In this document: positions 1 through 13,100 of the stretch, in pieces | How the letters are laid out: every line of letters begins with the position of its first letter | Position numbering within the stretch: the first letter of the stretch is position 1 | Source of the DNA: Asparagopsis taxiformis | Lineage: Eukaryota > Rhodophyta > Florideophyceae > Bonnemaisoniales > Bonnemaisoniaceae | Assembly: GCA_030407315.1 (NCBI GenBank) | Contig: JALQPE010000208.1 | Coordinates: forward strand, 1-61,162 | Direction of reading: 5' to 3' | Length of the DNA stretch: 61,162 nucleotides | Notes under the pieces: model-generated | Told to the model about the DNA's origin: nothing | Database searches by the model: none | The model's input: only the letters and a program-made list of their open reading frames with translations | Program-made: the position numbers and the translations under genes

Positions 1-2735
1 AACTCAGACGGTACAAGGCCGGCGCTGGCCGCGTGAGCGAAGTCATCACCATCCTACAAGACCCCGCATTCTCCCTAGAAAAGTTCAACAGCGCCGTTCG
101 CACCGTAGAAGAATGTCGCCACGTTACCGCTTCCATGGTCGAAACCACATTTCCGCACGAAGGTTACAAGAGCCACATCATTCCAGACAAAAAATGGTAA
201 GTACTCGGCACAGCTGTACCTCCGCGACCCAGTCGACATGCTCCGCAGGCAGTTAGCACTGGCTAACGACCAAAATACTCTCTTCCACCCTCCCCACAGA
301 CCGCCCCAGACGGCACCGCCATATTTTCTCATCCCTACACACAGAATTCGCGAAAAACGCTGCACCAGGTTACTAGACAGCGCGTGCAGCTCTCGGAAGA
401 TCCACAGTCGTATGGGCAGAGGAAAACTTATCCCACCCCTTCCTCCTTTGCCGGCCTCCTCCAAGTGTACTCCGACAAGAGCAGCACAAGCCTCAAGAGC
501 TCCGCAATCGTCGCATACCAATACACGTCACACTGCTCAACTTCTCCGCCCCCCTCCGTCGCCACTGCATCCGTACCGGCCTCACCATCGTCGGGTATCT
601 TCCGTACATTGTTAACCCTTCGTCCAACGCCTTGTTCGGTGATGAAATGCCGACAACCTCTAGTTCTGCTAGTCGCGCTCGCAAAATTGATATTCTTCAT
701 AAAGCACTCGAAAAAGTGTTTTCGTCCCTATCCACCGCGTTCTCTTCCGGGTTCCCCTGCACAGACTCCACTGGCAACTGCCCGCCAATGCTTTCCCATC
801 CTAGCCAATTATTGCTGCGACTTCCCAGAGGCCAAAGAGCTGTCATGCACTCGCAACAGCACTACCACCACACATCCCTGCCACCGCTGCTACATCCCCG
901 CCACTCAACTTGAATCCACCGCGCCACACAGCCCCGCTCCCTCGATGATACACGCTCTGCACGCCAAGAGAGCGCTCAGGAGCATAAAACTGCTCCGCTC
1001 GAAGCTCTCTCCCTCCTCGAACAACACTCTGTCCTCGAATCGACCGCTCTTTACCCACCAACAGTCCCCTAGACCCTACAACATTTTCTCCTTCGAGCCT
1101 CTGCACAATCTCCACCTCGGCATCTCAAAGCTCATCAAACAGTGCATTGTCCACCGCCTCAGCTCCCCAGACCTCACCACCACCACTGCCTCCCATCCGG
1201 GACACCTCGCACCTTCAAGAAGGTGAAAAATCCATCCTCGCCGGCTCAAACAGCATTCTGTCCGCTATCGAGCGCGACTACTACATCACCGGTCTTCATG
1301 TCGACTTCTCCAAGGGTGAGAAGGGCACCAATTTGAACGGCCTCTTCACGGAGGACGGCATACGCGGCATGCTCGCAGCCAAAGACTATCACCATGTCGA
1401 CATGGTGTTCCCTTTCATCGCAGCATTCATTGACACATGCTGTGACGAAGTAGAACAGCCCCCTCACTTCCATCTGCACGCAATACTCTGACCTCGTCGC
1501 ATGGGGTCATGAAACGCGGTCGCATCAAGCACTGGACTGCCGCCGAACTAGAAAGCCTCCAGAACTCCATTTCCTATTTCAAACAATCAATGCTCTCCAC
1601 CCTCGGCCCATTCCACACCACAGGTCTCAAAACTTTCAAGTTCCATCTTCTTGACCATCTTCCGGTGACTTGCAGAGATATGGCGCCCTGGAACACATTG
1701 ATGCAGGCCCCTACGAACACTCGCATCTTCTGTTCAAACAGAGTTATAGGAAAACCTCTCGAAGGCGCTCCACAGCCATGGAAGAGACTATTCGCCACAT
1801 GGAATTCTCCTTGGCCACTCCAACTGGTCACACCCCATCGAACACATTGGGAAACCCACGCATGATATCGCCCACAGACGGTGCAAGTACTCGTTCGCGA
1901 CGGATTCACCGTTGCACTGCACGACTTTGCCTCCCTGCTGCCCATGCAACCCTCCTCGTTGCAGATATCGACGGACAGCCCGATCCTGCCACTCTTTTGC
2001 CTCTGCACAACTCCTCGTTCCCGTCTGGCACCATAACGCTATTCCAGCAACTCGGTGACACAGCTGCACAAGCGTTCCTCACCATCGCTAGACTGCGCGC
2101 CACGGCAGAAGGCCCTCCAATACATGACATGACATTTCCGTCACCGTGGTAAAGTCCGCCTACGTCATGGGAGGGTACGTCCCAGATGCCGACGACTTTG
2201 ACCCGCACAGTGGCATGCTTCGCCCCACAAACGTGTCGAGGCACAAGCAGCAGCAGCGCGTCTTTGCAACTTCATCATTCGGCCCCGCAAAGAGATCGCA
2301 GTACTCCTTTGTCGTCATCTCCGGAACTGCCGATGACTACAGAACCATAGGGTAGGGCGCGTCCTGGCACTGGTACGCCTGCAGTCTCCAAACCTGTTTC
2401 AACCTGTAGAACTCGCTTTCGTTCAGTATATGACCTGCTTTGCCCCAAAAACCGCTGTGGAAAAATCACTTGGGTGCATTTGTTTAAAGTGGTCCACATG
2501 GGACCCGGACAACGGATCCGTTGACAGCAATGACACTGCATCCCACAGTGCAGGTGGTCCTTGGTTTGACCTCATTCCTGCATCTACTATATCTGGCACC
2601 GTGCACATCGTACGAAGTAACTTTCCAGTCAAGCCATTTACGAAACAAATGCACTGGTCGGACCACCGTTTCTATCTCAACCGCTTCTACACCAACACTG
2701 ATTACCAGTTCACAGATGATAATGAAGAAGAATAA
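1..2735 (+). pseudogene. Plavaka/CACTA-like transposase, left copy (5'-truncated, frameshifted)
   Basis: This is the left-arm copy of the transposase that is better preserved at 33908-36946. It enters the window already inside exon 1, so the N-terminal zinc finger is missing. A GTAAGT donor at 197 and a CCCCAG acceptor ending at 309 match the right-copy intron. The stretch 384-1226 reads through without a break and holds the part resembling the pre-catalytic region of Plavaka-type transposases (QVYSDKSS..., GYLPYI, a Cys-rich CHRCYI segment, then LHNLHLGISKLIKQ). The C-terminal part with the HLLDHLP and RRFG-like segment is split over several frames between 1147 and 2735. Indels relative to the right copy include one near 1195-1200 and several after 1480. 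A stop at 2733-2735 follows an acidic tail ending NEEE. Whether the breaks are real decay or sequencing error cannot be decided from one copy. Confidence 0.7.
197..309 (+). other. Spliceosomal intron of transposase (left copy)
   Basis: The donor is TG|GTAAGTACT and the chosen acceptor is CCGCCCCAG|ACGG. Splicing keeps the frame from the IIPDK segment into the segment beginning DG. A second AG lies ten bases earlier (CCCCACAG) but gives the wrong frame. The same signals occur in the right copy at 36338-36450. This is direct evidence that the host is a eukaryote. Confidence 0.55.
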
Positions 2736-2812
2736 ATCTAAATCGCAGCACTCTATTGATAATGTACTACATGATAAGCCTTCTAGTCAACGTCACATTT
2801 ACTGCACTAATT

Positions 2813-5085
2813 TCAACCATCCTCCATTACGCCAAAACCGTTATCAGTGGCTGCATGGCGCCGCTCCATGCCCCCATACTGTGGGGCATTGATTTCGACA
2901 TTCAGGTTTGCACTCAGGTGTCCAGCATATGGGTCAACGACGAAAAGTTCTGCGCCAATTAGTCCTTGCGCAATCACACAATCCATTACAGCACCGAGGT
3001 TTGACGTAATATGCGATTGAATCCAATCCTCGGACACTAGAACAAGTGATGAGCAGCGGTTTACATCATCAACGACATGAACAATTCCAGACCCCTCTCC
3101 GCTTTGCCACACTTCAACAGCCTCTCTCGTCACAGTACGGCTTGCAAACACATGCCGTGACTGTGCACTAGTCCGCTGTCGCTCTCGACAACGTCCGTTT
3201 CTTCCCTTGCTTGCGAGCCTTGGAGACAAGACATGCAGTACACCACCATACCAACTAATTGCTGAAAAGCTACCCCCACATATTGACTGTACCGCCTTGT
3301 AAACTCCTTCTGCCGTGCACCTCCTTTCCCCTTCGGTTCATCCAAACACTCCACAGTAGTCACTAGCCAAGCATCCAGGCGCGCCAGCGTTAGTATGCTC
3401 GTCTCTATGTCCATTACTTGTTCTGGTCGTATCGAATAACCCCTGAAGATGTCCAGCACATTCACAGCTACTCGGTGTTAAACCATGCATCACCATTCAC
3501 TTCCATTTCGAAGCTGTCAGGAACCATGCCTTTGCTGTATCGCAGCTCTGAGAACGGTGCCGTTCGCCACCTCCCCATATCCAAATCACCGTTGCTTTCC
3601 CGTTTCAAAAGCTTCTCAGACGCTTCGCGCTTTTGATCCTCTCGCTCGTCCATCTCAGCTCGCGTCGTCAGCATCGTGCATCTAGACATTAATTTCGTGT
3701 ACCCCAGCGAACCGAACAATCTGTCCCTCGCATTACGCTTCCGTGCACTCATCACGTCGGACAGTTTCTGCGTCACCTTCACTTTCAATTCCTTGCTCCC
3801 CGCCACAGCCTCTTGACAGCACACACGCTGCTCCTCATCGGAAAACACATCACACCACGGACTTTGACGCAGTACGTGTCGCACCAAGTCATTCAGCAGA
3901 TCACTCTCGTCCCTGTACGAAGGTGTATACCACTGCAGATTCTTGATGATATAGCCCGGAGGGGTAGCAATATATCCTACACCGTTTTCGCTCCAAAGTG
4001 TCCCTTCTACCGGCTCTACCTCGATGGTACGTCCAGTCCAACGTCTCTGCGTTGTTCCGCTATAGGGTCCAGCTCCATAGTCTCGTTCTTGCACCACTTT
4101 GTCAGGTTTTCCTCAACCGCCCTAAGAACTCCAAGGTATTTCACAGAATGGCTTTCTGTATTTTCGACTTACCGCCACCGTGATCACTGATTCTACCTGT
4201 TCTCGCAATTGCAGTAAGGCTGGCATTTTCCGCCTGCAGAGTCTTCACCTTAGCCTCCAACGCAACTATCTCCGGTGAGCGCCTTGTTTGCTATGTCCTG
4301 GCTAAACACTTTTTTCCAGCTCCGCGATCTTCTTCTTCTGCGCATTGATGCGACTCGCCATTAAATCGATGGATTCCGGCGGATGCAACCTCTCTGCCCT
4401 CACCGTCCCCCATCTCGCACGCTATCGGGAATATGATGTCCTCCATCGGCAATAGCCTGACGTCGCGGGGGCGTTACGCGCATATTTGGCACCAATGACA
4501 GTCTGTTGTGACGAGGCCCGCACTCCGGCTGCTCTCTCCCCTCAGTACCACCTGACCGCCGATGATAGTTGGCATCCTGTGAACGTTGCTCAGAAACAAA
4601 CATCCCTTGCCGCTATCCTCGGGTCCCTGACTGCATTACCTGCTGGGGCTGATGTACTCGGCATAGTTGGCGCAGTGGGGGTCACAGCCTCCAGTGTCTC
4701 GGAACCCCCGGCTGGGACTCCGTCTGCAGCACCTCCGCATCTGCCAACCCGGGAGGAACTACCTTTGCCATAGCACTCTGCCGCAATTCCAACATGTTTT
4801 GAGCCACTATCATGTCATCATCATGATGTTCACTGTCCCTGCGAGCACGCTTGCCTCGGTCAAGCCCCATCTCTCTCCGCGCCGTTCCTCCTCCTCACTT
4901 TCTCGCTGCGGATCCCCAGTTCTGCGCCGGTCCGTCTTGCGACTACCGGACCGCGGTTCAATGCTGCCGGTAGGCCCAGACCGCTTCTTCGCACGGGATT
5001 GTCGGGCACTCGATACAGCAGCTGCTGACCGGGTTTTCTGGAGGCCCGGAGGCTTTGGAGCTTTCTTCGCAATACGCGGCGGCAT
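2813..5085 (-). pseudogene. Coiled-coil protein of unknown function, left copy (frameshifted)
   Basis: This is the left-arm counterpart of the gene at 31549-33830. It starts at the ATG at 5085 (MPPRIAKKAPKPP...) and ends with TGA at 2813-2815. The conserved C-terminal part is readable at 3468-4097 and continues in other frames to the stop. The basic N-terminal half is scattered over frames between 4200 and 5085. At the junction of the two halves this copy has one extra A and one fewer C than the right copy. Combining the extra A here with the extra C of the right copy would give one open frame, so the family is probably a single gene of about 760 codons. I do not recognise a domain beyond the coiled coil. 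Confidence 0.6.
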
Positions 5086-5737
5086 AATGAAGCTTTCCCG
5101 GAAGCGATGGAAAGATGAGTTGCACGAGATACAAAAAAGATTGCTGTATAGTGTCGGTAACCACAACGGTCTGCGATGAACGTTCAGTCAGGTCAAGTAC
5201 CGGAGAATACGCCAACAGCCCAGATTGTATACGGTAGGCAGTCATCAACAGTATTTAATGAGGTACAATTACAGCTGTCGAGCTAGGCCGCGAGCACCCC
5301 TATGTCCGGAAGACGTCCTGATTTGAATTAAAATTTGGGCTATTCTCAAAAACATGCACATGTGAACATGTTTTTGAGATGGGGGTGTGCCGTACGGCAC
5401 AATCGACCGCTGAATCGATGTTTTTTGCAATATTTTTTTCTGCCCTGAATTGTAGAATTCTGGGCTGGACAGCAATGCAACTGAGCTGGACATCCACCGG
5501 GCGTCCATTTCAACTTGGTCGTGTATTTTGCATCTGCACGCATAACAGCATCAAGCAGTCAGGTTCACTGCTCGACGAAGTGCACCTAGAGTGTGAACGA
5601 TTGGTTTTTGACAGGCGAGTACTGCAATAGGTTTCACCCTGGACTAATGGTGGCTGGACATGCTGCATTATATGATATACTTCAACTCTGGAACGTAGCT
5701 TTATTTGTAGTCGAAATGAAAACATCTTTCGTGACCC
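5086..5737. other. Intergenic region with one hairpin/palindrome repeat
   Basis: This is the junction between the SET gene and the coiled-coil gene, whose start faces into it. It contains the repeat copy at 5315-5520. No other gene-like sequence is apparent. Confidence 0.6.
5315..5520 (+). repeat. Hairpin/palindrome intergenic repeat, copy 1
   Basis: The unit begins TTTGAATTAAAATTTGGGCT. It continues with a 12-bp perfect stem (CTCAAAAACATG at 5345-5356 and its complement at 5367-5378), then the 14-bp palindrome GTGCCGTACGGCAC (5387-5400). An AT-rich stretch follows, and the unit ends CTGGACATCCACCGGGCGTCC. The same unit recurs at 9271-9450, 9630-9830, 21612-21815, 21993-22205, 26775-26980, 27166-27365 and 31130-31330. 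Partial copies lie at 14398-14447 and 21351-21430. Confidence 0.85.
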
Positions 5738-6278
5738 TAATTCCATGCTCTAAACGCTGTCCCATAATGAACGTAGAGCTCCTGCCCTGGGACGGATATC
5801 GCGGATTGCACGTACTACAATGATCTTCGGATTTTCTAGGTCCTTCGCCTTGAGCTTCTTCCCCGTCGAACCGCTGCTGTAGTTCTCGACAAACTCGACG
5901 TTGGCCATCCGCCTGGTGTCTTCCGCCGGAGTGTCCTCACCTCGCAAATACCGCGGGTCGTTGATGAACTGCGCCGAACAGAACGGAGCCGGAACAATCC
6001 AAATTGGATGCTCGATGTTTTCGTCGTCCTCCGCTGTTGCATACAGCTTGATAGCATACATCAAGAATGTTCCTTCGTTATCGCCATGTGACCCTCTCCG
6101 TACGCGAACCTCATCGACTCCTTGCTCATATCAGAGTACACAACAGTTCCGTAGTATGCACATACTTCGTCGCCAACATTAAATGTCTGTTCAGCGAAGA
6201 GCCCTCTTCCTGCATTTGGATGCTTAATCAGCGATGGTCGAACGCTCATTTTTTCGCAACACAATCGTGTGCCCGCAT
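5738..6278 (-). pseudogene. SET-domain protein, left copy (frameshifted)
   Basis: This is the left counterpart of the intact gene at 30351-30893. The ATG at 6276-6278 shares its A with the TGA of the methyltransferase gene, as in the right copy. The first part (GRGLFAEQ..., VGDEVCAYYG) is readable to about 6070. A one-base deletion near 6066-6072 then shifts the frame, and the remainder (the FINDPRYL and AIRDIRP segments) continues in the frame ending at the TAG at 5738-5740. The last part also differs (PRAGALR instead of PGQELYVHYG), so the conserved final Tyr-Gly is lost to a further indel near 5785. Confidence 0.7.
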
Positions 6279-8942
6279 CACGCGAGGGTTTTCAGTTTGC
6301 AACCAGCGGCGCAGGAAGGTGGCCAATAATGTACCGGTTTTTCCATGTGCTCGTGCGACGCAATCGACTCTGGGCACAGCTGCCAGAGGTACTGCCGAAT
6401 ATATTTCGGAACCTCTGGTACAGGGGAAGGCCAGGTGGGGGTTCGATGATCCTGCGTTCCCTCTGCGTACGCATCGTGACAGAGGGGGACGCCAAGAACT
6501 TCTCAGCACTCTGTTTCGCTTCTGTCGTGACCCTCATGTCAGTGTTGTTTGAAAGAATTACACGTGACATGACTGCACACAGCTTTGGAAGCGATCGTGC
6601 CACACACAATTTGTCCCTGTCACTGCCGACGAAAACACGGTGCTCAGGCAAGCTCATAGCTGCTTTTCCCGTTGCGAAAGTGCCAGAGAATGGATCGACA
6701 ACAATATCACCAGGCTGTGAATGCTGGCTGATCAACTCCATCATGAGAGCGACGCTCTTCTGCTCTGCACGACGAACTCTGACCGTAGCACCGGTTGTGC
6801 TCCTTGTTCGCCACACCATCTCATTCGAATCGATGGCGGGCATATTGATGGTGACGTTGCACCACGCCGGGTACGTGCCGTCCATGTATCCGTGGTTCCT
6901 ATAGGCCACCACTTCTCGCTTCCAGTCTTGAACGGAACACCTCGCTTCCAGAAGTGTGATAGGACCCTCTGCCATGTTCATGCGTTGGTACCTCTTCCGC
7001 CCCGGCATTTGATAGAGGTGCCCAGGTAATGTCGACAAACAACAGAGGTACCTCGTCAACGAAGAAAACTGAATAATTCCGAACGACGTCCTCCTCCTCC
7101 TCCTCCTCCTCCTCATCCTCCTCATCCTCATCCGCACTTTCTTCGCCACTGTGCTGCGATGCTTCGGAGTCGAATTTCATGGACGTAACTCTTTTTCATC
7201 CGACCCGTCATCACTGGCAGCAGCATCGGTTGGGCCTTCTGACTGCGGTCCTTTGTACGTTTCCAAGTAATGGAACCATTCGTAGAACTGCAAAACGGAG
7301 CAGAACACGATGCCGTGGCCACCGGGGCGCAACAAGCTCAGCTCTTCAAACACTTCGAGCTAGCCTGCAATCTTCTGCAGTTAGCCTGTCGTACGAAGAG
7401 TTGGAATCGTTCCTCTTACGACGAACATTGTAAGGCGGATCAGTCAGAATGAGCTGAACGTTGCCCGTGATGGGCACGTGTTCTCGGCTCTCGTCGGCAC
7501 TGACCAAATCTTCGAAAGGGTCGTCGTAACCCGGCAATACTGACTCATTTCGAAGAAAGTCCTTTGCGAGACCTGCCCTTCACTTTCCTTCTTTCGTCGC
7601 ATGGGGTGACGGTGACGGGGGACGGCCTTTGGGCAGTAAGACTGGTCCTCCCAGGTCCAAGTTGAAGCCTGGTTTGTGTGTCTTGTCGACGGAACCAAAC
7701 CTCTCCCTCCTGTTGTTGCGACGAGTGGGAGTGTCATCAACCGGCTTGGGGACCTTTCTGCGTCCGCGGCTTGTGGTGCCGGGCGGAGGACAGCCATAAC
7801 GTCTTCGTCGAGGGTGTCAAAGTACGCTGGCAGCTTGTCCGGATTTCCGCTTGAGAAGTTATATTCCAGCGCCCCCCAGCGGTCGGACTCCGGCCAGGTG
7901 TACAGGTCCGGGTTGACGATAAGAAACTGCAACCGGTCGAAGAACTTCCTCACAAGGTCCCTAAATGCACTGTGCTGCGCACTGGTTCTTGTCTCTACTT
8001 TTCCACCATATCCATCAGGATGATAGGGGAGCTTTGTCGTGGTAGAGATCTAGCTTCTGCTCCATCGGTGCGAATAGACCTTCATCGAGCACGTCAAAAC
8101 CATGCTTCTGCTGTCGAAAATGATGTACGGCGCCATCAACTCTTCGAAGCTGGAAAAACTTTGCGGCGAAGGCCACATCGGTCCAAGCATGGTATAAAAC
8201 TTGAACCACGTAACAAGCTCGATAGTGCTTTTCCGATGGGCTGGGGACGCGTGCGGCTTCGTTCCCCTCTTCGGCCGCGTCGCCTATTCGGCGACGCGGC
8301 AGGTTCTTGTTGTGATTTCGGATGATAGACAACGCTTGGAAATACATCAATACCTCGAACGTTTCCGGGGAGCAAGAACGAAGCGCTTGGTTCCCCGCGC
8401 TGCGGCGCCTGTAGTGGCGAAGGAAGCATGTTACATCCAATAAGGAAGATCTGCGGCACGATCCCAGAAAGGATGCGTGCTCAACCCCTTGCCCGATACG
8501 CTCATCCTGTCTTGAAAACTCGGCAATGGGTAATGCCAGACGAACAATCTGCTTGGCTCGCTCAACGTTTCTCTGCCATGACGATTTCGGCAACATCCGC
8601 CTCGACTCCAGCATTCTTCGAACGACCGCTGAAGGCATGCTGAGTCGACCTTGCAGCGCCGCAAATTGTTCTTCCGTGCCCTGCGCAACCCAAGCGCCAA
8701 GGTCCGCGTATGTGAAACCTCCCGGCTTGTCCGTCAAGTCTGCGAAACTTGAGTGGGCGAATAAATCCAGCAAGAGGCGGAGGAAGTCTTGCCAGCGAGA
8801 GTAGTTTCGCGGGCGGGCGCGACCTACGTTTCGACGTGTACCCTGTCACTAGAATCCTCCCAAGGGCTAGAGGGTTCGCGCAGAATTGGACGGTTGCGTC
8901 GTCAACGATCGGATTGCTGTTGCGCCTGCGCTTATTCGTCAT
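6278..8942 (-). pseudogene. DNA amino-methyltransferase (DPPY type), left copy (frameshifted)
   Basis: This is the left counterpart of the intact 889-codon gene at 27682-30351. It starts at 8942 (MTNKRRRNSNP) and ends with TGA at 6278-6280. The catalytic TDPPYNV motif is readable near 7430, the acidic Asp/Glu tract near 7080-7150, and the cofactor-binding VDPFSGTFATGK motif near 6690. These lie in different frames because of at least eight small indels spread across the gene. The residues around the motifs are otherwise nearly identical to the right copy, so the breaks are recent or are sequence errors. Confidence 0.75.
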
Positions 8943-9270
8943 AATGGAATGAGTGGAAATTCGGTACAGGATGGCGACCGCTCGGCGAGACAGTCAAATT
9001 TGACGGACGTATCTCGTGACGTTTGCACTCTTTCGTGAGGAACACTGGTTGATATCGAACGGAACAGAGTATACGGGTACACAGCACTGGAAAGGTCTGA
9101 AACCCGTAACCGGTGTAGGTAATAAGTTGTGACGGATACGTTGGTAGAGAAAAATTTTAAAAAGATTGTGATTTCCTGCCGCTGAGTGTTGTACTGCACG
9201 GTCGCCAGTCACATAGGTTGTCACACGTGCATCACGCTTACCAGGTGAGCGACATCCAGACGGCCACTGG

Positions 9271-9450
9271 ACATGGGGATGTCCAGCTCAGATGCATTGC
9301 TGGCCAGACCAGAAATTTACAATTCGGGCAGAAAAAAATATTGCAAAAAACATTCGATTTCGGCGGTCGATTGTGCCGTACGGCACACCCCCATCTCAAA
9401 AACATGTTCACCTGTGCATGTTTTGAGAATAGCCCAAATGTTAATTCAAA
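9271..9450 (-). repeat. Hairpin/palindrome intergenic repeat, copy 2
   Basis: The palindrome GTGCCGTACGGCAC is at 9373-9386, followed by the hairpin arms CTCAAAAACATG and CATGTTTTGAG. The second arm has lost one T, and the loop reads TTCACCTGTG. The proximal end carries GGACATGGGGATGTCC in place of the usual GGACGTCC block. Confidence 0.8.
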
Positions 9451-9629
9451 TATGGTGTCTAAGTTTGCCACAACGGCCCAGGAACCTTGCCCGCCGCCAG
9501 TGTGGGGCATCACTGGCTTCTGTAAGCACTAATGCAAGGCAAATGGCGCTAATGATGGGTCGATTTCAGGCTAAACACGTCAGGAAGGCTGTCCTTGTTC
9601 CATCATGGTCCCGCCCCACTCTCTCAAGA

Positions 9630-9830
9630 CCAACCTGAAAATGGACGTCCGGTGGATGTCCAGCTCGATGAATGGCTGGCAGCCCAGATATTCTAAAATT
9701 CGGGCACAAAAATCTTGCAAGAATCAACGATTTGGGCGGTTGATTGTGTTGCCGTACGGCACACCCCCATCTCAAAAACATGTTCACATGTGCATTTTTG
9801 AGAATAGCCCAAATTTCAACTCAAATCAGG
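9630..9830 (-). repeat. Hairpin/palindrome intergenic repeat, copy 3
   Basis: This copy has the GGACGTCCGGTGGATGTCC block, then an AT-rich stretch, then a variant palindrome region reading GTGTTGCCGTACGGCAC, then the hairpin. The outer hairpin arm is shortened (GCATTTTTGAG). It lies about 180 bp from copy 2, the same tandem arrangement as at 26775-27365. Confidence 0.8.
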
Positions 9831-10173
9831 GTGTCCCCCGGATAAAGAGGGTGCTCGCAGCCGCCCAAAAGCCGCCTAGCTTGACAGCTGTAATTTTAAC
9901 ACATTACACATCAAGGACACTGCCTGCTTCACGCCACCTCGTCAGGTTTCGAGAGCCCGACTCGGGGCCGTTCGAACGGACACTCACATCTCGATGCCTC
10001 TCTTGCATTCCAGCGGTCACGATAGGTGTGTACCTAACAAAATTTCGGTTCTATTGTGTTATTATTTCCAGCGATTGGCGTTCACGACCATTCTTCAACG
10101 CAACGTGAAACTACCATCCACATCACTCAATACGTCAACGTACACCCATCTTTTCCTTTCCAACTCAACAACC

Positions 10174-13100
10174 ATGGCGGATACGCATTTCAGCAGTTTG
10201 TTTCAACGGTTTGCGGCGATCAAGTGAGCGCGTCAGCGGAGTCGCGCGGCTCAAGCGCGGCGTCGATGTCGACTGTTTGCGGACGTGGACGGTGCGGCTG
10301 TGCATATGGGACGGCTTCGGTGAGCACTGCTGGTGGCGATGTTGGCCTTCCGCGCACGCTGCACAACCACAAGCTGCCGGAAACCGACGAGGCGGACTAT
10401 ATCGTCGTGCGCAACATTGCGACTAAGGACAAGTTCGAGGACCTCCCGTTCCCGTACATGTTTGATGGCGCCGAGGGACCGCCGGAGACGATGGGTGGAG
10501 CATACGCCGCGGCGTTTTACCCTTGGGATACTCGGATGATGCGCCCCGCTGCGGAGGATGGCCCTAGCGACATTCGTACCCCTGCTGCAGCGTCAAACTT
10601 CAACGCAGCAAACGAACCAGGCCAGCTCGGGACGGATGCCCAGTACCGGTCCAGCAGGCGAAATCACTGGTTCGGGGGGTACGAAGCATCCAGCACGCTC
10701 CGTCCCGGTTTCGGGAGGCACGACGCGCCCTGCTCGCTCTGCCAGAGCCTCCAGTGGAGGCACGAAGCACCCTGCTCGCTCCAACGTCACCGAAGCTACT
10801 ACGCAGGACGTAACCGAGGTGGACGACGAACCGGAGGTGGCGGAAAGCATTCGTGAGCAGCAGGGGACGCAAATTACGGTGCCCAAGTTTGTGACGTCGG
10901 ATTACGTCGGAGAAGGAGCGACTGTGTTGGTGAGGCAGCTAGTGGAACCGGCCGTGACCCTTCGGGATGTGAAAGAAGACCACGTGGAGGACCTGCGCAA
11001 CAATATGTTGGCGGTGGGGTATGTGAGCTCTTCGCGTATCACTGTGACGGTGCTGAGGTCGCAGAACACGCATTTGTCCGCCGACACGCGTCTGTTCCAG
11101 AATGGCAAATTCCATGCCAATGCGAACGTGACCGTGATCGACGGACTGCATCGTCTCAATGCTATGCATAGCATTGCGGATGACTTCACGCGCCTCACCC
11201 GTGTGCACAGAACCAAGCTGCCACAGGACGCAAACCGCTTGCGCTGGGTTACTCAGCCTCTGGATGTGTACTACCTTCGCCGCAAGGACGACAGTGATCT
11301 TCAGCCTCATGAGATCATCCACAAGAGTGCAGAGTCGAACCATACGACTGGGACGCAACTGACGGAGCGCTCCCTGGTTCGAATCTTGTCGTCCATCCAG
11401 CAGTTCATCCGTACGATTGCTGTTACAAATAACGTGGAAAACGCTGGCGACTTGCGTGAGTCTGATGTCATCCGAACATTGTTCGAGGCGCAGTTCATGG
11501 GGATGATGAATTCGACGAACACGGCCCGGCGGTGGACGCGTTTGGCTATAGCAACGCTGAAGCATCCTGTTCTCGACGAAGTGTTGCGTGAGCTGAACAA
11601 TTCCGAGCGCCGCAACGAGATTGGGATAACGCACCTGGACCACAAGATAGTGCGCGAGTTGCTGGAAGAAAACTTTGTCTTCGTCTTGCGTGGTCTTTCG
11701 GAGTACTTGAACCCTGCTCATGGTGGACGTCTGTATGGACGCTTTGACGTGAACGACTTCTATACATACGTCCGTCGCGTGACTGCAATAACAAATTCTC
11801 TGTACGCTGCGTATGGGTGCCCAAAGAGTATTATGCGCAAGTCATTTCTGAGCACAGAGATGGCAATTGGGTCGGTTAAGCAGCCGAAGGAGTTGCAATG
11901 GCATCTCACCAATGCCATTGCAATGTATAGAGGGGACGACCGGAGCAGTGAGGTTCGAATGCGACGGAGAATCACGCGTTTTACAGGATTTGGAAACGAA
12001 CTTGAAAGAGTTTTTCAATCCGACATTGAAGAAGAAGACTAAGGCTCGACGCAAACGCCGCCCTTCTGCTGCCAATGTGAGACTCACTCACAAGAAGCAG
12101 CGAAACGTCGAACACGAGCCTGCTTCGCATGGCATCCGCGGCCGTTCACAGCGACTTCGCTCGACGGGGAGCACACGCCTCGAGGAAGAAGAGCCGGTGT
12201 GGTACAACAATCCGCCGGGGAAGAAGAGCAGGCCGTTGTTGATAAACCCACCGATCAACAACAAGCCACTGCTTCCGGTGATGAGGTTGACGAAGACTCC
12301 GCCCGTTCCCCCGATTCTGCCGTTGAGATTGTCCCCCAAGATAACCAACGTGCTGGTGCGACTCCCTCCAACCAAGAATCTGTCCATACCGCTTCGGACG
12401 AGGAAGACAAACAGGGTGCAGACGAGGGCCAAGTCGAAAGCAAGGGGGTCCGCGAAGTGACAATTACATTCACTGTTCCGGAAGGAGTGGAAGTCGATGA
12501 AGACGGTTACATCGTTCGTGACTCTCCTTCTGAAGACGACCTCCTGTTCGACGACCGTATGTCATCTCTTCCCGACGATTTCGAAGTTAAAGACCGAGCC
12601 GAAGGGCATCATCTGGCGCAGCGTCCCGCGGACGTCATCGCATCGGTGAGGGTTGGCTGTCTGCCCCCGATTGAGCTCAGGTTGTTACTGGAGAGTGTGG
12701 AAATCGATGAAGCGGGCAGGGAGGTGAGATATTTGAAGAAAGTGGCAATGGACCCTGTGTTCGAGGGGCTGCATATTCCGGAAGAACATCGGGCTCGTGT
12801 GCTATTCGAAATCGATCACGTCTATCCGATGTTCTTCGCAGCGTGGAAGATGGCTGCCAAGGCGATGTGTGAGCCTACATCGACGTTTCTACCCTCGAGG
12901 CTGGACTTCGCCCAGGTTGCGCGAATGTCTACAAGCTGGAAGGATTCGTATGAGGCCGGCACTGGTATGGCGTACTTCCACAATTGCCGAACGGAAATCA
13001 ACGAGCGAGGGTATACGGTGATGCACAATTTCGCAGATGTAAGCTACCTCGATGCGTCGGACAAGTTCCCATTTGACTTGGGTCTCATGGAAGAAATTCC

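Larger units (their letters stand above)
8943..10173. promoter_or_regulatory. Divergent intergenic region between methyltransferase and ParB-dioxygenase genes (left copy)
   Basis: Both flanking genes start at the edges of this 1.2-kb gap, so it must carry their promoters. It contains two hairpin/palindrome repeats joined by about 180 bp of linker (GGGGCGGGACCATGATGG-type sequence on the opposite strand). The arrangement is preserved at 26430-27681. No promoter box was identified by sequence. Confidence 0.5.

Noticed and set aside
384..1226. Independent 280-codon gene
   Set aside because: It aligns with the middle of the right-copy transposase and begins after the intron, so it is a fragment of that gene.
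5269..5508. Short repeated peptide (MDARWMSSS-like) seen at many sites
   Set aside because: It is the translation of the hairpin/palindrome repeat in each copy, without conserved starts or stops, and is not a protein family.
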